NCBI RefSeq assembly: GCF_026151205.1 | Contig: NC_087077.1 | Span: 12,562,983-12,626,982, forward strand | DNA from: Bolinopsis microptera | Lineage: Eukaryota; Ctenophora; Tentaculata; Lobata; Bolinopsidae | Direction of reading: 5' to 3' | DNA length: 64,000 nt | Shown here: piece after piece, positions 39,201-51,200 of the stretch | Layout of the letters: the number at the start of each line of letters is the position of its first letter | Position numbering within the stretch: position 1 is the first letter of the stretch | Notes under the pieces: generated by a model | Told to the model about the DNA's origin: nothing | Database searches by the model: none | Seen by the model: the letters and a program-made list of their open reading frames with translations, nothing else | Position numbers and translations under genes: made by a program

Positions 39201-42200
39201 GCTTGCTCTCTTGGAACTAATTGTGTAGAGTGTAGAGATAAATAATATAAGACACTCCTTACAGAGACGATTCCACGACGCACACAGTCCTGAACGATCC
39301 TACAGGTCACGTGTGGAGGGTAACCTGGGACAGAGAGTACACCGTAGGCTCCATAGTGATCTACAACAGGGCAGACTGTTGTCAGGAGAGACTTATTGGA
39401 GCTACAATACACGCTAACGGACAGGTCATCGGCACAGTTAGCATGGCAGGGGGAGGAGACATGTCTAAGTTCGAGTTTACCGGTTTGAACCTGGTAACTA
39501 ACCAGGTGGAGATAGTGGGAGGGACTGAGGGGGCTGCTTTAGAGGCGCTGTCTCTTGCGGAGGTGGAGGTGTTCCTCAGGGAGACCAGCTCAAGTAGGTG
39601 TCATATTTGTATAATATAATGTACTATTTATAGTACTACAAAAACAAACTTTTCGTGTCACTTATATGTTTTGAATAATCCCCCTCCAGACTATTTATAG
39701 TAGTATTTTCCATTTAACTGTGCATTCAACTTTGTAAATTATTTTCAAAGATTTTAAAAAGGTGTAAAATGAAACCTCTCGTAAATAAAACCCGTACCTC
39801 AGCTACAAAGTGTGTTCCCACCTTCTCTCTAATGAACGAGAACGGAACAGCTTCAACCACTGGTCACGGTCTACTGGTGGCACACAGTCCTGGATACACT
39901 GACTCAGAGACTGGTGCTGGCACTGTGTGTGATGACCTCTTCTCAGACGAGAGTGCTAATGTTGTTTGCAAGACCATGGGTTACCAATGCTCTTCTTCTT
40001 GGAGTCATGGCGACAGGTAACACACGTGTTATTGTGTGGCGCGCCCTGTAGTGTAGTTAGTGGTGGATTGGTACATCTAGTAGTTTCTTCCAAGCTTTAA
40101 AAATATTGTGTTCTTGACGCATGTTTCTTATCTATCACAAAAACAGAATAGTTAACCTACAGTACTTTACTTACAGCTGTTTGTTGACTAACAGTACCCT
40201 ACTTAAAGGTGGAGTATACAAGCTACGCTAGATGTGATACTAGACGACGTACAATGTCCCTCCAACACCTCCCCTTTCACCAACTGCACCTACGTCACCG
40301 ACAACCACAACTGCGCGCACACGGAGGATGTGTTCCTGACGTGTGATAACGGTCTCATCCCTCTGGGATGCTGGTTAGATACAGGATTTGCAGGGCAGGG
40401 AGCCGCTATTCCCAGTTTAGAGGGTGGCAACCCTGTATCAGACGAACATTGGACTGCTAGAGAGGATCCTATATCAGTTTGCAAACTGGCTGCTGAGTCT
40501 AAAGGTAAACACTGCTTATCATTTTACTGAATGTTAAATGCTGGTTTTATGCTATTATTATTATATAACTTTATTCAAATCAAAAATAGAACATAAATGA
40601 ACATCTTAAAGATCTGATAAGTAGCCAGAAAAAAAGAAAAACTGATACACAAGCTATAACAACTTCTTCCATCCCGCTCTATCAGAGGCTAAAAGTCTTA
40701 AATTGTACAAATCGTCTGTATTTACAAATGGAATGTTCCTGCTACCTAAATCAAATTTAATAGTCTTAAGCAAGTATGCTATACAATATACAATATACAT
40801 ACCTTATAAGTAATTCATTAATACTTTCAGTATCTTCGATTTAATTAAAGGAAAGATTAAATATTTATCAGTATTTGATTTTGTAGATTATGAATACTTT
40901 TAATCAATATGTTGTCATACGATATCTTTGATTTACATCATGATTTCTGAGTGCGACAGAAATAAGCCCCAAAATTTAGGTTAAATCTGATAAAGTTTTA
41001 ATTTGTTCAATACATTCCAGGCTGGACGGTGTTTGCTGTGCAAGCAGGAGGCTGGTGTTCCAGCTCATTAAACGCAGGGGACTCCTACGACATGTACGGA
41101 ATTTCTACTGACTGTAATGATAACGGGACAGGGGGACCCTGGGCTAACAGTGTCTACAATATAACAGGTTAGATAGATCTTGAGAGCGGACTATTTCTCT
41201 CAGCTGATTTCAGTGTTGCCTAACTAAACACACCATGTTGTGGCCCCATAGTTAACAACATCCTCCCACAGAGTCAGGGCTACAGTTACTGGGTTGCTAT
41301 AGAGACACTGCGTCACGTGCTATACCGTCTCTAGAACACGAGGGTCAGCATCCCATGCTAGACGGGGAACCTTACTACAGAGAGAATCCTGTGGAGAAGT
41401 GCAGACAGGCTGCTAAAGCTAGTGGTAATGTTATTTTAGTTGTTGCTAATGTTACCAGCGTTAAGTAGCATTTTATTATTTTGAATCCGGTAAATTTATT
41501 AAAGTTTTACCAACAAGATAATGCAGTGCTAATTGAGTAATTCAATACGAGAGCTCTAGCTGGGTGACCTTGACAGTACATAACATAAGTTGTTTCCTCG
41601 AGGGTTCTAATCACTAATAATATATTACAACACAATCGTCAATCGTGCCCTATTGGAGCCTACTGCTATACAATTCCAAACACAATGTTTTATTTTTCAC
41701 AGAAGACCAGTATATTTAAAACTTTTACTCTTCACTTCCGTGATGGCTTGCGACCGGGTGTACCCGATTCCCGTGACTGGTACCTAGGAAAAGAGCGAGG
41801 ATATAATATATTGCATGCTGCTATGGAAAACCAAAAATAAGGCGAATTCGTTTGCTGGGTATCCTTGCAGTATGGATATAAACTGCGCAGACTCGCTCGG
41901 ATTACTAGAAACTGTCGTCAGTCAATCACGCACGAGGTGGGAGTATCTTTCGGGTGTAAAGACTTGCTATCTTTACATCAGTCGGGATTAGTACCTAATC
42001 GAGCATAAAAGTAACATTAGGGGAGTACTCTCCCCACTTTTTATCACTGCAGTCGCTTTATGACCCTAGTCGTGTTTTAGTAGGCTTCAAAACTAATGGT
42101 AACGTTCTTTTGGTTTCTACCGATGTTATTACCATCATCAAATAGCATTTTACTCTATTTCTGCGGGAAAATCTATTTAAGTTTTACCAACAAGCTTTGA

Positions 42201-45200
42201 CATTTTACCATGTATAGTGTTTACAAGTCGAATGTCCGATACGATACCTGAATTACCTTTAATAGGTTTAGGAAGCGTAGTTATTCCTTTGCTCGAGGCT
42301 TTCAACCAGGTATTACAACACAATCGTGCTCGATATCAGCCATTGAGTTCCACTCTTAATTAACTACATAATTAAGTAAATAATTGTATTGTTATCATCT
42401 TATCTGGTACTTAATCCCTGATCATCAGATCCAATAAGACAAAGATCTCGCATAATTTCATGAGCCCACTGGGCACGGCTATACAATTCCAAACACAAGG
42501 ATATATCTTCCACAAATGAGCAGTATATAGCTTACTTTTACATACCATATTTGTGGTGGCTGACGACAGGGAGCACATATAATGAACGCATTATAGTCCC
42601 GTGACAGCAGAACGCTCGAGTATCCTAAATATTTATGCTGTATATAATACTTATGTCTTATATGGATTACGTCCAAACGGATCCGTATGCTTCATACAGG
42701 AGAAATATTAGATATAAACTGCGCAGTCTCGTTCGAACTGCTAGAAGCTGTTGTCGGTCATCATGAAGGCGCGAGGTTGTAACTACCGCGAGCTCCGCAA
42801 GGGAGCTCTAGCTACTTACTCTGACGAAAACATAGTACTCAGTATAATGTTAGTATGTCAGTACAGAATGTAATGGGAGACTCATTCTGTAGCCTCATGC
42901 TTAAAAATTACTCTAGGGGAGCATTCTCCCCACCTTTTATTAGCATCATGAAATTTTCATGTTGATGCACATATAAATTTATACTGGATAAATTTATACT
43001 GGAACACTAAATAGTAGAACTAAACTAAAACTACACTTCCTACTTTCTACAATCATTGCTCACAAAAACATTTCAGGTTTCGAATTTTTCGCGGTACAAG
43101 CTGGTGGATACTGTATGAGTTCAGCTCAGGCAGGTACCATGTACAAAGTTAATGGTAAGAGTGATCTGTGCACAGGCGATGGGCAGGGAGGACATCTTGC
43201 TAACGACGTCTATCAAATCAGAGGTAATTTAGTAACTTAGTAACCAGTCGCAGTAACTAAGTACCCATCAATAATACGGTAGCATTAAGTCACAGTAAAT
43301 AAGTAACCATCAATAATAAGTTAGCACCAAGTCACAGTAACTAAGTAACCATCAATAATAAGTTAGCACCAAGTCACAGTAACTAAGTAACCATCAATAA
43401 TAAGTTAGCACCAAGTCACAGTAACTAAGTAACCATCAATAATAAGTTAGCACCAAGTCACAGTAACTAAGTAACCATCAATAATAAGTTAGCACCAAGT
43501 CACAGTAACTAAGTAACCATCAATAATAAGTTAGCACCAAGTCACAGTAACTAAGTAACCATCAATAATAAGTTAGCACCAAGTCACAGTAACTTAGTAA
43601 CCATCAATAATAAGTTAGCACCAAGTCACAGTAACTTAGTAACCATCAATAATAAGTTAGCACCAAGTCACAGTAACTAAGTAACCATCAATAATAAGTT
43701 GGCACCAAGTCACAGTAACTAAGTAACCATCAATAATAAGTTAGCACCAAGTCACAGTAACTAAGTAACCATCAATAATAAGTTAGCACCAAGTCACCTT
43801 AACTAAGTAACCATCAATAATAAGTTAGCACCAAGTCACAGTAACTAAGTAAGAAAAGGACTTATACAAACAGTCGAGAACTCTCGACCCCTGATTCTGA
43901 TGTAGCAGAGGAGTTTAGCTGCGTGTGTGGTCGACGCTTTACAACGGAAAGGGGTAGGAACATTCATCGAGGAAGGATGAAGTGCTCTTGGGAAGGGGAG
44001 CAACCGTTAGATGTTGCATCTGTAAGTTCGGTGGAGGTACCTGGCCAGGACGATAACCACAGTGCCAGGGATATCCAGGCCCTTCTTTCAAAGAGTTCTT
44101 CTATTGACCCACCTGCCCCTAAGAAGCCCAAGGTGAAGTGGCCGGCCGCAAAGGATGAGAGGTGGGTAGAGTTTGATGTGAGTGTTAGTAAGAGAGTGAG
44201 ACAGGAGCAGAAGGGGAAGCCATTCCAGGAGAAGATGGTGAGCCATTGCGACACGGTGTATGATGATGGTGTGAAATGGTTTGGGCTCGTGATTGATGGT
44301 GCAGAGTCAGGTAAAGGTCTCAGGTTTGCCAACAGGAGACAGGAGGAGATTGATAAGTTGGTCATTGAGAGGAGAGTGCTGAGGAGGAAAGCCAGGAAAG
44401 CTTGTTCCCAGTCTGTAAAGGATGGTTTCAATGCTTTGCTTAGAGGCCTGGCAGAGAAGCTGTGTAAGTTGAGAAGAGCAGAGGCAAGGAGGAAGAAGCA
44501 GAGAGAAGTGAGGAGACATAGAGGTGGGTTTACTCGAGATCCTTTCAAGGCTATTAAAGGTATTCTTGAACCAAGCCCTGTGGGAGAGTTAAAGTGTAGT
44601 AAGGAGGAGTTAGACAACCACCTGTCTAATACGTATAGTGATGCCAGTCGGGCAGTTCCTCTTGGCGTTCTGAATGGGTTACCTGAGGCAGCTCCTAGCC
44701 CAACTGTGGGGTTTGACATCAGGAATATAACCAAGAAGGAGTTCGACGAGGTTATTAAGAAAGCCAGAGGTAAGAGTTCACCTGGTAACAACAGCATCCC
44801 GTATACGGTGTACAAGAGGTGTCCAGGAATATCTCAGAACTTGTGGCATGTGCTGAGAGGAGGCTACAAGGCTGAGGAGTACCCAGACAACTGTAGGTAC
44901 TTTGAAGGGATCTACATTCCTAAGGCGGATGGAGATTTTGGACCCAGCACAGGACGGCCTATATCGCTAGGAAACATTCAGGGGAAGATATACCTCGCTG
45001 TGTTGGCGAAAAGATTAACCAACTTTGTTGTCGCTAACGGATATGTGGATCTCTCTGTGCAGAAGGGTGGAGTTCCTGGTGTACACGGATGTACAGAGCA
45101 CTTTGGAGCTATGTGGGAGGTGCTCAAAGATGCTAGAGTTAAGAGAAAGGATCTGAGTGTTGTCTGGTTAGACTTGGCGAATGCTTACGGGGCTGTTCCA

Positions 45201-48200
45201 CATTTACTTATTGTGAAAGCACTCCGCTTCTATCATATCCCCGAGAAAGTTATCAACATCGTAATCAAATACTTCTCGGAGGTTTACGGAAGATTCTCCT
45301 CTAAAACAGTGACATCAGAGTGGCAGCAGTTCGAGATAGGAATATTTATGGGCTGTGTCATCTCGGTGATCTTGTTTGTGCTATGCATGAACCTTTCTGA
45401 CGAGTACTTGAAGATGAAGGTACCCAGGAGTGTCGAGTACATTAAGGATGGAACAGCTATACCACCCCTTAAGCTGTTTATGGATGATAGCTGCCTTACC
45501 ACGGCTAAAATGGTAGATATGCAAACCCTGCTTGATGTTTATCAGGAGTTCGTTGTGTGGTCAAGGTTCAAGCTTAAGTCGTCTAAGTCTAGGGCACTAG
45601 TCTACCAGAAGGGAGTGACAGTGGAGTGGGTTGTAGAGAGTTCAGAAGTTAGTCAGGCGAGGTTGCAGCTTAGCGGGGAGGTGATCCCGAATGTATCTGA
45701 GAAACCAATCAAGTTTCTAGGGAGGTGGATTCGGGCAGAAGGAAAGGACAAAGCTATAATCGAGAAAACACACGAGGATCTTGTTACATACCTCAGTAGA
45801 CTCGATCTTAGCTCCCTCACCGGCCTGCAGAAATGTTGGGGGTATCAGTATATGGTCCTTCCAAAGATGAAGTGGCCACTTGCCATTTATGATATCCCGA
45901 TCAGCACTGTTTCTCGCTGGGAGCAAACAACTAACAGTCATCTCAGAAAATGGCTAGGAGTGGGACACACGCTTAGTAGCTCTTGCCTGTTTAGTCATTC
46001 ATCCAGTGTTGCTCTCCCCATCGACAGCCTAACCGACACTTGGAAAGTAGAAAAGTGCCGTCTCTTGCAGTCATATCAAACATCTCAGGATGCTTTGATC
46101 AGAGCGGTGCAACCCCAGGTGCGGTCTGGGAGAGTTTGGAAGGCAGATGCTCAGCTTCACGAAGCTGAAAGAGACTTGGTGTGTGAGTCAGTGCGAGGTA
46201 TGGTGCAACCTCTTAGTAGAGCGGGAATTGGTTTCGGTGATTGGAAGAAGCCCTGGGAGAAGATGTCAGAAAAGGAGCAGCAGAGGGAGGTGTTGGATAG
46301 GGTTAAGGAGAACATCAGGAAGGAAAGAGAGGTGCAGTTGGGTACGTTGGAGATGCAGTCCAGGTGGGGTAATTGGAGAGAGCTGGTGACAAGGACTGAC
46401 ATGAGCTGGCACACGCTCTTCAAGTATGGGGACTCATTAATCGGTTTTCTGCTTAGTGCTGTGTATGGCACGCTTGTTACACCAGCTTTAGCATCCAAGT
46501 GGAGCGAGGATGAGGATGGGATGTGCAAGCTGTGTGGTGACAAGTTGGGAACTGTGCCGCATATTCTGGCTGGTTGTCCTGTGGCACTAAGTCAAGGGAG
46601 ATACCGATGGCGCCACGATAAGGTGCTTAAACAAATAGCAGACCAAGTGAAATTCCATTGTGAGCGGAGAGTCAACAAGAGGAAGAGCTCTTGTGTCACT
46701 CGGAAAGCCATTGAGTTTGTTCCAGCAGGAGGGAGGTTTAAGGAGGTGAAGAGGTCGAAAGTCAGTGAGTTTGGGATTCTGAGTGGGGCCACTGATTGGA
46801 TAGTATTAGCAGACCTGGATGAGCAGCTGAAATTCCCGTCGGATATAGCAACGACCAGATTAAGACCAGATTTGGTTCTTTTCTCGAAAGCTTCCAAGAG
46901 AGTAATCTGGTGGGAGCTTACAGTACCGTCGGAAGAGAGAATAGCTGCATCCCATGAGCTGAAGCTTGATCGGTATAACAGTCTACAAGCGGAAATACAA
47001 GCTAATGGGTGGTCATGTTTCAGCTTTGCTGTTGAGGTTGGTGCTAGAGGTGTGGTCGCAGCAAGTTTGGAGTGTGCATCAAGGAAGATTGGTCTGACTG
47101 GGAGAGCCCTCAAGAAGTTGGTCAGAGATTGTGGGAAGGATGCAGCCCATTGTTCAAGATGGATTTATCTGCTGTCTAGGAAAAGAGAGTGGGAGATGAG
47201 AGCTGTTTGAGCTTTATGACTTCACCTAACAGCCAGAGGTGCCATAAGCTAACTCGTCGTAAATCGCGAGCTCTAGCAGGTATCCTCGGGTGATTGTCAG
47301 ATCAGATGGTGGTCCAAGAGAGACTGCTGGGGCACCTGACAGAAAACCGTATCGCAATGAAAGCCCCGAAACGGTGTCAGGTTTGTGACTGAAGATTCTG
47401 ATCAAGCTCAGGGTTGAGTCTACACAGTGTCGCCACTTGCCGATGCCAGTTGATGCGAGAAGACACTGATGTAAGTGGGAAGTTATGTCTAAGAAACAGC
47501 GTGTGGTTCGGGTGCCGGTTGAACGCATGTAAAAGGGAGGGTATATCCGTATTTCGCTGCTAGTGATGCAGTCCTTAGCCCGGTAGCTAAGGCTTCCCCG
47601 TTTCTCGCTCATTTGTGCTCCAATGGGCTTGTGACCTCTGCGGGGGTCAAGTGCAGGATGAGGGACATGGCTGACCAGGAGAAGGTTGTTTTTGGGAGAT
47701 AGAGTAAGGTTGGTTTGATGTTGTGCCTTCGCAGTTTGACTGTATCTTTACTCTACCATCAATAATAAGTTGGCACCAAGTCACAGTAACTTAGTAACCA
47801 TCAATAATAAGTTGGCACCAAGTCACAGTAACTAAGTAACCATCAATAATAAGTTAGCGCCAAGTCACAGTAACTAAGTAATAATAACAGAATCTGTCTC
47901 CACAGATAACGCGTGTTCAGTGGTTAATAAGGACTACAAGTTCTACTTTGTAGACGAGAAGGGAGCCAGGGCCATTAACTCAGGCCTCCTTATTGCTGAG
48001 GGAAAGTCAGGCCCTGGGGTAAATATTTTATTTTGCGGCCAATTTTCAGCAACAAAACGGCAAAATTGCTTAAGAGCTGATCTCAGTGTCGGTGTGAGTC
48101 GTGGTGTTACTAACAGTTGTTAGTTGTGATGTTACTAACCACAGCTGTTGTTATGTTAACAGTACAAATTACTCGCAGGAGTTACCAGGCACAGTGTGTG

Positions 48201-51200
48201 ATGATATGTTTAACGACACATCAGCTACTGTTATTTGCAAAGAGATGGGCTTCACTTGTTCTACCGGTAGGATATATTACCTTCGTCATCTCGATTACAT
48301 TGTTGTTAATGTTATCATAGTAATACGGTTTTGTAGTCACGGTTACATTGTTTTTATCATAGTAATACGGTTTTGAAGTCACGGTTACATTGTTGTTATC
48401 ATAGTAACACGGTTTTGTAGTCACGGTTACATTGTTGTTATCACAGTAACACGGTTTTGTAGTCACGGTAAAGTTGCTGTCATGGTAACAGTGAACTGCT
48501 ATCACAGGGTGGAGTAGAAAGTTCTGGGAGGTGATACAGAAACAGTACCCCATAGTACTGGACGACGTGCAGTGTGGGGCTGATAACATCTCCTTTAGTG
48601 ACTGTACCTTTAAAACATCCAGCAACTGCGGCCATAACGAGGACATCTTCTTAGGATGCGGTAAATAGTTTAACTTTTGGTTAATATTTGGTTTTAAAAT
48701 ATGGATTATGGTTGGAGTGCTACTGCATTTATTTTAGCTGATAGGAGCATTGATAATTCAGAATTATTGCTTGGAAAATATTTTTCTGTTAACAGTTTTA
48801 TACATTTGTATTGTATTTCAGATAGCGAGTGTTTGCCTGCTAAGTATGTATTTAAGTTAGTGGACGCCGAGACGGGTCAGACAGCAGCTGCAGGTGGTAA
48901 AGGACTGCTAATAGCTGCCAAGAATGGGACAGACACGGTTAGTAGTTTGTCTTATATAAAATATTTAATATAAGATTTTGAATTTGAAACATTAGCCCAT
49001 AGTCTTTAAAAGTAACATAACTCGTTCAAAGCACTATGGTGAAACATTAATTATTATTACGAATATAATCAGGGGTAAAACAGCTATCAGGCTGTTTCTG
49101 AAAACGAAATCAATTAGATAGTGTATCACAATTCACAACGAAACAAATTACTACAACCCCTCACTAACACCTCTCTCCCAAGAGAGGGACAGTGTGTGAC
49201 GACGAGTTTAACGAAACAGCAGCCACCCTGATCTGCCAGGCTATGGGCTACGTGTGTGCTAAAGGTCACTACTTACAACGACCCAGCACCACACTTCAGG
49301 GCACTCTGGATATCGTGCTAGATAATATCAAGTGTAGTAATACTACCACTTCCTTTGATGAGTGTCCCTATGTTACGGGTCATAATTGTGTACATAGTGA
49401 AGATGTCTTCTTGACTTGCAGTGAGTTTCTGTAGTTATTTAGTGTGTTTTGTCTTCTGATTTTAGTTTAACGCTTTATAAATTGTAACACACTTTGTAAC
49501 GCTATTATATAAACTATAACACACTTTGTAACGCTATATAAACTGTAACACACTTTGTAACGCTATTATATAAACTGTAACACACTTTGTAACGCTATAT
49601 AAACTATAACACACTGTGTTACGCTATTATATAAACTATAACACACTTTGTAACGCTATTATATAAACTGTAACACACTTTGTAACGCTATATAAACTGT
49701 AACACACTTTGTAACGCTATTATATAAACTATAACACACTGTGTTACGCTATATAAACTATAACACACTTTGTAACGCTATATAAACTGTAACACACTTT
49801 GTAACGCTATTATATAAACTATAACACACTGTGTTACGCTATATAAACTGTAGCACCCCATCTCAGAGCACACTCTGGAAGAATGTGAAGCTAAGGAGTT
49901 GTACACGTTCCACCTAGTTGACAGGCAGTTACAAGACGTTACTGCATCCGGGTCTGGACTACTAATGGCTAATAGAACCGAGGAGGGCAAGGTAATACAG
50001 AATACTTTCACTTTCACTTTATATCTCTTTTAACTATTGCTTGTAACTATTCTAAACTATTTGCAGTGCTACCCTCCTTAGTCCTCATAACCAGTTTTCC
50101 AAATAATCTAATGTAACAAGGACTCAAGTTACATGAGCATACATCCTGAATCCAATAACGGTTTACAAAGTTTACAATTACTCGAGTAACAAATCAATAC
50201 ACCAGACAGGGACAGTTTGTGACGACAGATTTAACGAAACCTCCGCTAAAATTATCTGTAACGAAATGGGCTTCAACTGTGCCACCGCTTTCTTCAACGC
50301 AGCTAGCTACAAAGGGGTAATGATATATACAAATAACATGACCAACACATTGTGTTGGTGGATTAATTCAGGGGTTCTTGAGGATGGATTGTAAAGTATT
50401 CTAAAAATGTGTTATCATTGCGAGCACATTCAGTCCACCAGAGAAGACAGAGCGTTGTAAGTTGTAACTCACCAGGTACAAGAGAACGAAACAATAGTGC
50501 TAGATAACGTGGAGTGTGGGGAGGCAGCAGAGAGGTTCACTGACTGTTCCTACCAGTTCCACCATGACTGCACACATAATGAGGACGTCTTCTTGATCTG
50601 TCGTGAGTACCTTTATCGTTTTACTAAAAACTACAATTCCAAGTAAATGATTGCGCTGGTAAGTTAGTACTAGTACTTGAACTGGTACATGTTTTCAGAT
50701 ATCTAAATTCCTTACTACTTCAGAGCAGGAATGCAAGGGTAAACCGTTTGCTTTCAACCTGGTAGACGACCAAGGTCACCAGACTACAGCTGGAGAGGGG
50801 CTACTTTTAGTGCACACTCTCAAATCTATTGAGGTACGGGATGTGAGTAATTATAGTGCGGAGGAGTGACATGTTAGTAACGACACCTCCAACTATATTA
50901 TTGAGATTGTAACATAATCAGTTACCACTATATTGAGATTGTAACATAATCAGTTACCACTATATTGAGATTGTAACATAATCAGTTACCACTATATTGA
51001 GATTGTAACATAATCAGTTACCACTATATTGAGATTGTAACATAATCAGTTACCACTATATTGAGATTGTAACATAATCAGTTACCACTATATAATTGAG
51101 ATTGTAACATAATCAGTTACCACTATATTGAGATTGTAACATAATCAGTTACTACTATATTGAGATTGTAACATAATCAGTTACCACTATATTGAGATTG

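Noticed and set aside
43964-44815. 283-codon minus-strand open frame
   Set aside because: It lies antisense to the retrotransposon's zinc-finger and RT region, with Ser/Leu-rich composition typical of a shadow frame.
47226-47612. 128-codon minus-strand frame in the retrotransposon 3' UTR
   Set aside because: This is the element's non-coding 3' region, which is likely structured for RT recognition; there is no domain evidence for a protein.
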